From positions 2,316,501 to 2,380,500 of the forward strand of contig NZ_AP023081.1 in assembly GCF_026072635.1 (NCBI RefSeq): a DNA stretch of 64,000 nucleotides, written 5' to 3'. The stretch is from Pseudomonas solani (GTDB lineage: Bacteria > Pseudomonadota > Gammaproteobacteria > Pseudomonadales > Pseudomonadaceae). How positions within the stretch are numbered: the first letter of the stretch is position 1; each line of letters opens with the position of its first letter. A program made the position numbers and the translations under genes. The notes under the pieces are model-generated. The model worked only from the letters and a program-made list of their open reading frames with translations. It did not search any database and was not told where the DNA came from. Shown piece after piece: positions 1 through 8,070 of the stretch.

Positions 1-41
1 TCGCCCTGCTGGTGGACCACTACCTGCTGCTGAACATCTGA
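1..41 (+). CDS. C-terminal end of a membrane protein, probably heme O synthase (partial)
   Basis: Only the last 12 codons and a TGA stop are inside the window; they read ALLVDHYLLLNI. This short hydrophobic end resembles the last membrane helix of protoheme IX farnesyltransferase (CyoE/CtaB), which makes heme O for terminal oxidases. The main support is context: in Pseudomonas a cyoE gene commonly precedes the SCO1/SenC gene found next here. The fragment is too short to prove identity. Confidence 0.5.
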   Translation, partial: ALLVDHYLLLNI

Positions 42-130
42 CTCCAAAGGCTGTTACACCGCGGACCGTGCCATCGGCACGCTTCGCGGTTAGTCTTGCC
101 GCCACCGAAATCCCCGAGTGAAGACCGCCC

Positions 131-766
131 ATGACCCGTGTGCAGAAAACCGTATTCGTCCTCATCGCCCTGGTGGCGCTGGTGCTCGGCCTGACCGTGC
201 ACAAGGTGCTCAACAACCAGCGCCAGGCCGACCCGACCCAACTGCTCGACGCCGGCATCGTGCTGCTGCCGCAGAGCCGCACCCTGCCGTCCATCAGCCT
301 CACCGACCAGGACGGCAAGCCGGTGGCGGTCAACGAACTCAAGGACAAATGGAGCCTGCTGTTCTTCGGCTACACCTTCTGCCCGGACATCTGCCCCACC
401 ACCCTGGCGCAGATGCGCGAGCTCAAGGGCCTGCTGCCGGAGGCGGCGCGCAACAACCTGCGCGTGGTGCTGGTCAGCGTCGACCCCAACCGCGACACCC
501 CGCAGCAGCTCAAGCAGTACCTGGGCTACTTCGACCCGGCCTTCGTCGGCTACACCGGCGAACTGGCCGCGATCCAGAAGCTGGCCAACGCCGTGAGCAT
601 TCCCTTCATCCCGGCTGACACCAGCAAGGAAAACTACACCGTCGACCACAGCGGCAACCTGGTGGTGATCGGCCCGGACGGCACCCAGCGCGGCTTCATC
701 CGTGCGCCGCTGAACAACCAGAAGCTCAAGGACCAGTTGCCCACCCTGCTGGCACCGGCCAGCTGA
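131..766 (+). CDS. senC: SCO1/SenC family copper chaperone for cytochrome oxidase assembly
   Basis: A 211-residue protein with one N-terminal membrane anchor (about residues 8-26) and a periplasmic thioredoxin-like domain. The copper-binding signature of SCO proteins is complete: CPDIC at residues 84-88 and a histidine at H173 in YTVDHSGN. The VSVDPNRDTP segment is also typical. SCO proteins deliver copper to, or reduce, the CuA site of cytochrome c oxidase. The neighbouring heme O synthase-like fragment fits an oxidase-assembly operon. Length is normal for the family. Confidence 0.93.
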   Translation: MTRVQKTVFVLIALVALVLGLTVHKVLNNQRQADPTQLLDAGIVLLPQSRTLPSISLTDQDGKPVAVNELKDKWSLLFFGYTFCPDICPTTLAQMRELKGLLPEAARNNLRVVLVSVDPNRDTPQQLKQYLGYFDPAFVGYTGELAAIQKLANAVSIPFIPADTSKENYTVDHSGNLVVIGPDGTQRGFIRAPLNNQKLKDQLPTLLAPAS

Positions 767-784
767 GAAGTTTCTTTCTCAATT

Positions 785-803
785 GCAACCGATTCTCAAT
801 AAA
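785..803 (+). promoter_or_regulatory. Candidate Fur box upstream of hasI
   Basis: GCAACCGATTCTCAATAAA matches about 10 of 19 positions of the Fur consensus. A direct repeat of TTCTCAAT (776-783 and 793-800) lies in the same AT-rich patch. The site is 45-63 bases before the start of an iron-starvation sigma factor gene, where Fur control is expected. The match is moderate. Confidence 0.45.
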
Positions 804-847
804 AATAAGATGGCGCTCCCTCACCCTCCGCCTGTCAGGGAGCGCGC

Positions 848-1363
848 TTGTCGGAGCCCGATCTCAAGAGCCTTTTCATCAAGCATGCGAAGGCCCTGCA
901 AAGCCTGTTGACGCGCAAGGTGCGCGACCCGCAGCTGGCCGCCGACCTGGTCCAGGAGAGCTTCCTGCGCCTGGCCGAACAGCGCGGCAAGGAACGCATC
1001 GACAACAGCCCCGCGTACCTCTACCGCACCGCCCACAACCTGATGATCGATCACGCCCGGCAGCAGTCGCGGCGCAAGACCGAGTCGGTGCCCCACGAGG
1101 CGCTGGAGGAAATAGTCGAAGAACGCCCCGGCCTCGACGAAGAAGCCGCCGAGGCCCAGCACATGCACCGGCTGCGCGAGGCGGTGGCGGAACTGCCGCC
1201 GCGCACCCGTGAAATCTTCCGCCTCAACCGCCTCGAAGGCCTGACCCACGCCGAGGTCGCCCGGCAGCTGGATATCTCCGACAGCTCAGTGCAGAAGCAC
1301 CTGTCCAAGGCCCTGGCGCATGTCATGCAGCGCCTGCAAACCGGCGCTTCGAGCGAAAGATGA
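848..1363 (+). CDS. hasI: FecI-type ECF RNA polymerase sigma factor (HasI)
   Basis: A 171-residue ECF sigma factor. Region 2 covers roughly residues 9-75 (DPQLAADLVQESFLRLAEQ), and region 4, with a helix-turn-helix at GLTHAEVARQLDISDSSVQK, lies around 128-155. It starts at TTG, chosen because AGGGAG sits six bases upstream and no ATG gives a full region 2. The stop overlaps an ATG (ATGA at 1360-1363). A FecR-like gene and a TonB receptor with an N-terminal signalling domain follow, so this is the sigma factor of a Has cell-surface signalling system, induced when heme-loaded hemophore docks on HasR. The assignment to HasI rests on the neighbours. Confidence 0.88.
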   Translation: MSEPDLKSLFIKHAKALQSLLTRKVRDPQLAADLVQESFLRLAEQRGKERIDNSPAYLYRTAHNLMIDHARQQSRRKTESVPHEALEEIVEERPGLDEEAAEAQHMHRLREAVAELPPRTREIFRLNRLEGLTHAEVARQLDISDSSVQKHLSKALAHVMQRLQTGASSER

Positions 1364-1431
1364 CAAATGGTTTACCGAATATCGGCCCCTCAGACGTCAG
1401 CATTCCTATAACGAGAACTCGAGAGACCGCC

Positions 1432-2439
1432 GTGATCAGCCACGACCTGCGCGAGCAGGACATCCGCGAGCAAGCCGCCGACTGGGCCATCCGCCTCAGC
1501 GCCGGGGCCCTGGACGCCGAACAGGCGCAGGCCCTGGCCCGCTGGCAGGCCGAAGACCCGCGCCATGGGCCGGCGCTGCAGTTCGCCCAGCGCACCTGGG
1601 CGGACCTCGCGCGCCTGGGCGAGATGCCCGCGCCCGCGTATGCGCCCGCCGGCCAGGCGCTGCCCCGGGCACGGCCGCAGCAGCCGGCCCGCCGGCGTCC
1701 GCGCCTGCGCTGGGCGGCCAGTGCTGCCGCCGTGTTGCTGCTGGCCGGGCTCGGCGTCGAGCAGGGCAAGCAACTGCTGCTGCCCCTGCTCGCCGACCAT
1801 GCCACCGCCAAGGGCGAGATACGCCAGGTGCAGTTGCCGGACGGCAGCCGTGTGGAGTTGGATACCCGCAGCGCCATCGACCTGGCCTTCAGCGATACCG
1901 AACGCCGGGTGCGCCTGCTCGGCGGCGACGCCTACTTCACCGTGGCGCCCCTGGGGCCCAACGAATCGCGGCCCTTCGTGGTCGAGAGCGCCGGGGGCAC
2001 GACGCGCGCCCTCGGCACCCAGTTCCTGGTCAGCCAGGACGACGAGCAAGGCGCCTGGGTCGGGGTCACCGAGCACAGTGTCGCCGTCGCCCTGGAGCGC
2101 GCGCCCGATCGGGGCCCCCGCGAGCAGGTGCTCCGGGAGGGCCAGAGCGCCCGCTATGACGCCCGTGGCGGTATCCAGCCCCTGGCCGCCCGCGACCTGC
2201 AACGGGCCACCAGCTGGCGCCGTGGCGTGCTGGTGTTCGAGCGCGTGCCCCTGGAGCAGGTCGCCGAGCAGCTCAACCGTTATCGCCCCGGCCGCGTGCT
2301 GATCACCGACTCGGCCCTGGCCCGTCGCGAGGTCAGCGGCGTGTTCCGCCTCGACATCCTCGACGAGGCCCTGGACACCCTCACCCACGAACTCAAGGTC
2401 AGCCGTCTCGACCTGCCCGGCGTCACCTTCCTCTACTGA
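1432..2439 (+). CDS. hasS: FecR-family anti-sigma factor (HasS)
   Basis: With the GTG start at 1432 the protein is 335 residues, the usual FecR size. An N-terminal cytoplasmic DUF4880-type segment (EQAADWAIRLSAG) comes first, then one membrane span (WAASAAAVLLLAGLGVEQ), then the periplasmic FecR domain (LPDGSRVELDTRSAI...RLLGGDAYF) and a C-terminal STN-like end. An ATG at 1360, overlapping the hasI stop, would add 24 residues with no FecR similarity, so I prefer 1432, which has GAGAG upstream. FecR proteins hold the sigma factor inactive and relay the signal from the receptor. No break or missing part is visible. Confidence 0.85.
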   Translation: MISHDLREQDIREQAADWAIRLSAGALDAEQAQALARWQAEDPRHGPALQFAQRTWADLARLGEMPAPAYAPAGQALPRARPQQPARRRPRLRWAASAAAVLLLAGLGVEQGKQLLLPLLADHATAKGEIRQVQLPDGSRVELDTRSAIDLAFSDTERRVRLLGGDAYFTVAPLGPNESRPFVVESAGGTTRALGTQFLVSQDDEQGAWVGVTEHSVAVALERAPDRGPREQVLREGQSARYDARGGIQPLAARDLQRATSWRRGVLVFERVPLEQVAEQLNRYRPGRVLITDSALARREVSGVFRLDILDEALDTLTHELKVSRLDLPGVTFLY

Positions 2440-2440
2440 C

Positions 2441-2468
2441 CTGGAAGCCCGCTCCGCGCGGCTTCCAG
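2441..2468 (+). terminator. Hairpin after hasS, possible terminator
   Basis: CTGGAAGCC and GGCTTCCAG form a perfect 9-bp stem starting one base after the hasS stop. No T-run follows, so termination may be partial. It would separate hasIS transcripts from hasR. Confidence 0.5.
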
Positions 2469-2498
2469 CGTTCCCCTGAAAAAAATCGCAAAAAAACC

Positions 2499-2527
2499 TT
2501 ACTGAGTTTTCCCGACTGGTTCGTCTT
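2499..2527 (+). promoter_or_regulatory. Candidate ECF (HasI) promoter of hasR
   Basis: TTACTGAGTTT (2499-2509) is followed 12 bases later by CGTCTT (2522-2527). The same 11 bases, with exactly the same 12-base gap to CGTCAT, occur before hemO. CGTC is the usual -10 core of iron-starvation ECF promoters in Pseudomonas. TTACTG would be the -35 element with a 17-base spacer. Confidence 0.55.
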
Positions 2528-2533
2528 GGTGAT

Positions 2534-2552
2534 GAGAGTGATTTTCATTCAC
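2534..2552 (+). promoter_or_regulatory. Fur box upstream of hasR
   Basis: GAGAGTGATTTTCATTCAC matches 13 of 19 positions of the Fur consensus. It lies just downstream of the candidate -10 element and 32 bases before the hasR start codon, a position where bound Fur would block transcription. Confidence 0.65.
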
Positions 2553-2583
2553 CAAACAATAAACACAGCCATAAGGAAAACCG

Positions 2584-5258
2584 ATGAACGCATACAAGGG
2601 GCCGGGCCAGCGATTCCGTCGTGCGCTGCTCGCCTTGGGGGAAGCTGGATGCTGGCCTGCGCTGGGGAGCTGCAGGCCGTCGAATCCGCTCCGGCGACGG
2701 CGCAGGCGCAACAGGCACTGGTCGCCTTCGACATTCCGGTGCAGCCGCTGAGCAGCGCGGTGCTGACCTTCGCCGAACAGTCCGGCGTGCAGGTGATCTT
2801 CGACGCCGCCCTGCTGGAAGGGCTGCAGGGCAACGCGGTGCGTGGCCGCCTGGAAATCCGCGAAGGCCTGCAGGCGCTGCTGCGCGGCCACCCGGTGAGC
2901 TACAGCTTCAGCTCGCCGCGCCAGGTCAGCCTGACCCGCACCTACGCCGATGCCGGCAGTGTGATGCAACTGGGCGCCACCCATGTGCAGAGCCAGGCCG
3001 ACGCCAACGACTGGATGTACCGCACGCCGCGTTCGGTGGCGGTGATCGGCCGCGAGCAGATCGACCGCAACCCGCCGCGCCACGCCGCCGACATGCTCGA
3101 GGAAACCTCCGGCGTGTACAGCATCGTCAGCCAGCAGGACCCGGGCCTGTCGGTGAACATCCGTGGGCTGCAGGACTTCGGCCGGGTCAACATGTCGATC
3201 GACGGCGCCCGCCAGAACTTCCAGCAGAGCGGCCACCAGCAGCGCAACGGCGAGGTGCTGGTGGACACCGAACTGCTGACCCAGGTGGACATCGAGAAGG
3301 GCCCGACCTCGGGCATGGGCGGCGCCGGGGTGATCGGCGGCATCGCCAACTTCCGCACCCTCAACGTCGAGGACGTGCTGCTGCCCGGCCATGACTACGG
3401 CGCGCGCCTGCGCGGTACCACCGGCCTGGGCGGCTACGACAACGGCACGAACTTCATCGGCAGCGCCGCCTTCGCCCTCGACGAAGACCTGTGGAGCCTG
3501 CTGATGGCCCACAGCGAAAAGCACCTGGGCGAGTACGAGCCGGGCCAGCGCGGCAAGTCCGGCGCCGAGAACCAGCTGGGCCTCGACGCCCAGCCGGGCA
3601 AGCCGACCTTCGTCAAGTTCACCAACCAGATGCAGCGCTCCGACCTGTTCAAGCTCGGCCTCAAGCTGGCGCCGGACCAGACGCTGGGCTTCAGCTACCT
3701 GGAAAGCCGCGTCAGCTACGACAACGCCAGCATGGCCAACGCCCTGAGCACCGATACCTGGCGCAAGACCGGCGAGGACAGGCTGACCAACAAGCTCTAC
3801 AGCCTCGACTACAGCTACACCCCGGACAACCCGCTGATCGACCTGCAGGCCAAGCTCTACTACGGCACCACCCGTAACGAGCAAGACGTCTACAAGGGCA
3901 ACCCGCCCGCCAACTACCCCACCGACTACTGCGACGTGCCGCGCTCGACCGCGACCTGGGAGCGCAACTGCGCACCGGCGTATTCGATCACCCACCGCAC
4001 CGACACCTGGGGTGCGCAATTGCAGAACACCTCGACCTTCGAGCTGGATGAGCGCTCGGTGGTCACCGCCAACTACGGCATGGAATATTTCGAGGACAAG
4101 ACCAAGCCCGAAGCCGGCCTGGCCACCCCTCGAGTCGCCACCGACCCGATCGGCGACACCCTGGGCGTGACCCCCAAGGGCACCCGGGAAATGGCCAGCC
4201 TGTTCACCGGCCTGGGCTATCGCTACGACGACTGGCTGCAGATCAACGGCGGCCTGCGTTATGACCGTTACCACCTGGAAGGCGACACCCGCCTGACCGC
4301 CTACCGCGACTTCAACGGCCGCACCCAGTCGCCCCAGTACAGCGTGGACGAAGAGCGCGGCCACCTCTCGCCGACCTTCTCCATCGCAGTGAACCCGGGC
4401 CTCGACTGGCTGCAGCTGTTCGCCAACTACGGCAAGGGCTGGCGCCCGCCGGCCATCACCGAAACCCTGATGCACGGCACCCACATCGGTGACGCCGCCT
4501 CGAAGATGTACCCCAACCCCTTCCTCGAGCCCGAGGAATCCCGGACCTGGGAAGCCGGCATCAACCTGTTCAAGGAAGGGCTGTTCATCCCTGGGGACAA
4601 GCTCACCGGCAAGGTCGCCTACTTCGACACCAAGGTCGACGACTACATGTTCATGAGCCTGGAGGTGGGCCTGCCCAATACGGCGGTCACCAACCTGGGC
4701 ACCTCGGCCTTCGTCAACAGCCTCAACCCGGCGCGCTTCAAGGGCGTGGAGTACGAGCTCGAATACGACGCCGAGCGCTGGTACACCGGCCTCACCTACA
4801 CCCACATGATCGGCAGGAACGAGCTCTGCTACAAAGTCTGGTACATCGGCCCCTCCGCCGTCGCCACCGGCCAGGCCTGGCGCGACAACATGGTCACTTG
4901 CGGCTTCATGATGGGCAGCGCCGAACACATGCCCATGGACCGCGGCAGCTGGCACGGCGGCCTGCGCTTCTTCGACAAGAAACTGGATATGGGCCTGCGC
5001 GCCCGCTACAGCGAAGGCTTCTTCGAGACCTATGCCGAGCGCCGCGCCGCCGGTGAAGAAGACGTCTACCCGCTGATCTGGAAGAGCTACGTGGTCTGGG
5101 ACTTCTACAGCGCCTACCGCGTCAGCGACAACCTGACCCTGCGCCTCTCCGTGGAGAACCTGAGTGATCGTGCCTACGTGGTGCCGATGGGCGATGCCCT
5201 GGCCGCCACCATGGGCCGTGGACGCACGGCGCAGGGCACCGTGGAAATCCGCTTCTGA
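2584..5258 (+). CDS. hasR: TonB-dependent heme/hemophore receptor HasR (frame break in the signal peptide)
   Basis: Outer-membrane receptor that takes heme from HasA. After the signal peptide comes an STN signalling domain (VAFDIPVQPLSSAVLTFAEQ), then a plug (SVAVIGREQIDR, IRGLQDFGRVNMSIDGAR) and a 22-strand-type barrel ending in Phe. The start is ATG 2584, with AAGGA six bases upstream; it opens a basic and then hydrophobic leader (MNAYKGPGQRFRRALLALG). That leader is in a different frame from the rest. The switch falls at five Gs (2637-2641); a sixth G would join it to GSWMLACAGELQA and give 891 residues, the HasR size. Without it the main frame only opens upstream at TTG, GTG or ATG codons at 2526-2534, across the Fur box. 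This could be a sequencing error, a phase-variable tract or a real mutation. Confidence 0.88.
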
Positions 5259-5377
5259 TCCTGATGCACGCCCCCGTGGCAGGCATCGACGAGCACGCCT
5301 CTCGGCCCTGAGCCGGCAGGCAGGCCCCGAGGCACCGGACGGCGCCGAGGGAAACCCCAAACGATGGAGACTCACCT

Positions 5378-6139
5378 GTGACTATCGCAATCAACTACGG
5401 AACCGCTACCAATGGCCGCACCTACTTCGCCGACTGGCGCGCGGACTTCATCAGCGGCAACCACCCGGACAACACCGGCGGTTTCTACCCGGGCTCGCTG
5501 AGCGGTACCCAGTACGCCCTGTCCAGCGGCGTTGAAGGCCACACCGCAGGCTTCATCGCCGGCGGCTCGCTGAACTACACCCTGTTCTCACCGCCGGCCC
5601 ACACCCTGTACGGCCAACTGGACAGCCTGGGCTTCGGTAACCAGATCGTGAACAACGCCGGCTACAGCTTCAACAACGGCCCGGAACTGTCCATCACCGG
5701 CCTCAACCTGACCGGCACCCAGACCGCCAACAACATCGTGCACAAGGTCGTCTACGGCCTGATGCAGGGCACCACCACCGAGCTGGAGGCCGTGCTCAAC
5801 GCCAACAACCTGTCGATCAACGGCAGCTCTGGCGCGGACACCGTCACCGGCTACAACGGCAACGACACCCTCACCGGTGGCGCGGGTGTGGATAACTTCT
5901 TCTTCGGCGTGAACGGCGCGGCCACCAGCTTCGGCAACGACACCGTCACCGACTACGCCAGCGGCGAGAAGATCCAGATCTCCAACTCGCTGTTCGCCAA
6001 CTACAGCGCCTTCACCGCCGCCGGCGGCACCGTGGGCAGCGTGGGCGGCAACACCGTCATCGACACCAACGGTCACGGCACCATCACCCTCGCCGGTGTG
6101 ACCAGCTTCAACACCGCCGACCTGCAATTCGTCGCCTGA
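5378..6139 (+). CDS. hasA: HasA-type hemophore fused to an RTX C-terminal domain
   Basis: Secreted heme-scavenging protein that feeds HasR. Residues 1-148 align with Serratia and P. aeruginosa HasA as I recall them. The axial-ligand pair is conserved as H29 (in NHPDNTGGFYPG) and Y67 (in NYTLF), with the supporting H75 (in PPAHTLYGQ). The classical protein continues from LSIN into a short tail of about 40 residues. Here LSIN leads into three glycine/aspartate nonapeptides at residues 149-175, ending GGAGVDNFF, and a serralysin-like C-terminal module of about 75 residues ending DLQFVA. Total length is 253 against about 190-205 for usual HasA. There is no Sec signal peptide, as expected for type I export. 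The start is GTG with GGAGA seven bases upstream. Confidence 0.93.
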   Translation: MTIAINYGTATNGRTYFADWRADFISGNHPDNTGGFYPGSLSGTQYALSSGVEGHTAGFIAGGSLNYTLFSPPAHTLYGQLDSLGFGNQIVNNAGYSFNNGPELSITGLNLTGTQTANNIVHKVVYGLMQGTTTELEAVLNANNLSINGSSGADTVTGYNGNDTLTGGAGVDNFFFGVNGAATSFGNDTVTDYASGEKIQISNSLFANYSAFTAAGGTVGSVGGNTVIDTNGHGTITLAGVTSFNTADLQFVA

Positions 6140-6150
6140 CGAAAGCAAAA

Positions 6151-6180
6151 AGCGGATGAAAGATCGCTCTTCCATCCGCT
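6151..6180 (+). terminator. Stem-loop between hasA and hasD, likely attenuator
   Basis: AGCGGATG and CATCCGCT form a perfect 8-bp stem, extended inside by AAGA/TCTT after one mismatch. No T-run follows, and hasD is in the same direction 118 bases later. Such a hairpin fits partial termination or RNA protection, giving more hemophore than exporter mRNA, as is known for has operons. Confidence 0.6.
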
Positions 6181-6297
6181 CCGTTACCACGTCGTCACAG
6201 CCCTCGCTTGCAGGCCGGCTGTGACGGCGCCGAATTCTGAAAGGCGCCCGGGGCACGTCAATGCCCGCCGGGCGCGTGTCGCAGGAGCTAGTCGGTC

Positions 6298-8070
6298 ATG
6301 GCCACACAACAGCAGGGCCCGCGCAACGAGATCCTCACCGCGCTGGGGCTGTTCCGGTCGAGTTTTCGCAGCGTCGGCATCTTCACCGCCGTCATCAACC
6401 TGCTGATGCTCGCCCCGGCGCTCTACATGCTGCAGGTCTACGACCGGGTGCTGGCTTCCGGCAACACCATGACCCTGGCCATGCTCACGCTGATGGTGCT
6501 CGGCCTGTTCGCCTTCATGGGGCTGCTGGAATACGTGCGCAGCTTCGTGGTCATCCGCATCGGCGCACGCCTCGACATGCAGCTCAACGAGCGGGTCTAC
6601 AGCGCGGCCTTCGAGTCCAGCCTGAAGAGTGGCGACCAGGCCGCCGCCCAGGCGCTGAACGACCTCACCACCCTGCGCCAGTTCGTCACCGGGCCCTCAT
6701 TGTTCGCCTTCTTCGACGCGCCCTGGTTCCCCGTCTACCTGGGGGTGATCTTCCTCTTCGACCCCTGGCTCGGGCTGTTCGCCCTGGTCGGCTCGCTGAT
6801 CCTGGTGCTGTTGGCCTGGCTCAACGAGCGGGTGTCCGCCGAGCCGCTGGCTGCCGCCAGCCGCCTGTCGATCCGCTCCTCCCAGCAGGCCGGCAGCAGC
6901 CTGCGCAATGCCGAGGTGATCGAAGCCATGGGCATGCTCGCGGCCCTGCGCAGCCGCTGGTTCGCCGGCCATGGCGAGTTCCTCCGCCAGCAGAACCTGG
7001 CCAGCGAGCGCACGGCGATGATCGGCGCGCTGTCGAAGATCGCCCGCATCGCCCTGCAATCCCTGGTGCTCGGCCTTGGCGCCTGGCTGGCGGTGATCGG
7101 CCTGGTGACGCCGGGAATGATGATCGCCGGCTCCATCCTCATGGGTCGGGTGCTGGCACCGCTGGACCAACTGATCGGCGCCTGGAAGCAATGGAGCGCC
7201 GCGCGCCTGGCCTACCAGCGCCTGGTGGCGCTGCTCCAGGCCCACCCGCGCCGGCCCCAGGCGATGCCGCTGCCGGTGCCCGAGGGCAACCTGAGCGTGG
7301 AGCAGCTCAGCGCCGCCGCGCCGGGCAGCCGTGTTCCCGCCCTGCTCAACCTGGGCTTCGCCCTGCCGGCCGGGGAAACCCTCGGCGTGCTCGGCCCATC
7401 GGGTTCCGGCAAATCCAGCCTGGCGCGGTTGCTGGTGGGCGTCTGGGCGCCCCAGGCGGGCAAGGTGCGCCTGGATGGCGCCGACCTGCAGCAATGGGAC
7501 AAGGCCGCCCTCGGCCCGCACCTGGGCTACCTGCCCCAGGACGTACAGCTGTTCGCCGGCAGCATCGCCGAGAACATCGCGCGCTTCGCCGAAGTGGACG
7601 CGGAGAAGGTGGTGGCCGCCGCGCGCCTGGCCGGCGTGCATGAGCTGGTGCTGCGCATGCCCCAGGGCTACGACACGCCGCTGGGCGACGGCGGCAACGG
7701 TCTCTCCGGTGGGCAGAAGCAGCGCATCGGCCTGGCCCGGGCGCTCTATGGCCTGCCGGCGCTGATCGTGCTCGACGAGCCCGACGCCAACCTCGACGAA
7801 GCCGGCGAGCAGGCGCTGCTGGCGGCCATCGCCGAGCTGCGCCGCCTGCGCCGTACCCTGGTGATGGTCACCCACAAGCCCTCGCTGCTGGCCGGTGCCG
7901 ACAAGCTGCTGGTGCTGCGGGGCGGGCAGATGCAGGCCTTCGGCCCGGCGGCGCGGGTCTGGCAGGACCTGCAAGGACGGCCCGCCACCCCGGCGGCCGC
8001 GCCCCTGCGCGCGGCCCCGAGCCTGAGCGTGAGCTACGCCAGCGGCCCTGCCGCCCCGGTGCAATCATGA
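6298..8070 (+). CDS. hasD: Type I secretion ABC transporter HasD
   Basis: A 590-residue inner-membrane permease/ATPase of the PrtD/HasD type. The N-terminal half carries the membrane spans (for example FTAVINLLMLAPALYMLQV), with no C39 peptidase domain. The ATPase domain has Walker A GPSGSGKSS at 366-374, signature LSGGQKQR from 469, Walker B LIVLDEPDANLD and H-loop VMVTHK. It powers export of the HasA protein through HasE and HasF. AGGAG lies ten bases before the ATG. The stop overlaps the hasE start (ATGA). Confidence 0.92.
   Translation: MATQQQGPRNEILTALGLFRSSFRSVGIFTAVINLLMLAPALYMLQVYDRVLASGNTMTLAMLTLMVLGLFAFMGLLEYVRSFVVIRIGARLDMQLNERVYSAAFESSLKSGDQAAAQALNDLTTLRQFVTGPSLFAFFDAPWFPVYLGVIFLFDPWLGLFALVGSLILVLLAWLNERVSAEPLAAASRLSIRSSQQAGSSLRNAEVIEAMGMLAALRSRWFAGHGEFLRQQNLASERTAMIGALSKIARIALQSLVLGLGAWLAVIGLVTPGMMIAGSILMGRVLAPLDQLIGAWKQWSAARLAYQRLVALLQAHPRRPQAMPLPVPEGNLSVEQLSAAAPGSRVPALLNLGFALPAGETLGVLGPSGSGKSSLARLLVGVWAPQAGKVRLDGADLQQWDKAALGPHLGYLPQDVQLFAGSIAENIARFAEVDAEKVVAAARLAGVHELVLRMPQGYDTPLGDGGNGLSGGQKQRIGLARALYGLPALIVLDEPDANLDEAGEQALLAAIAELRRLRRTLVMVTHKPSLLAGADKLLVLRGGQMQAFGPAARVWQDLQGRPATPAAAPLRAAPSLSVSYASGPAAPVQS

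Noticed and set aside
5297..5333. Hairpin between hasR and hasA
   Set aside because: GCCTC and GAGGC can pair, but the stem is only 5 bp with a large loop and no T-run, so it is not convincing as a terminator.
2499..5375. A 958-codon open frame on the minus strand opposite hasR
   Set aside because: It is the reverse of a clear TonB receptor gene in GC-rich DNA. Its protein is Val/Ala/Gly/His-rich with no domain.
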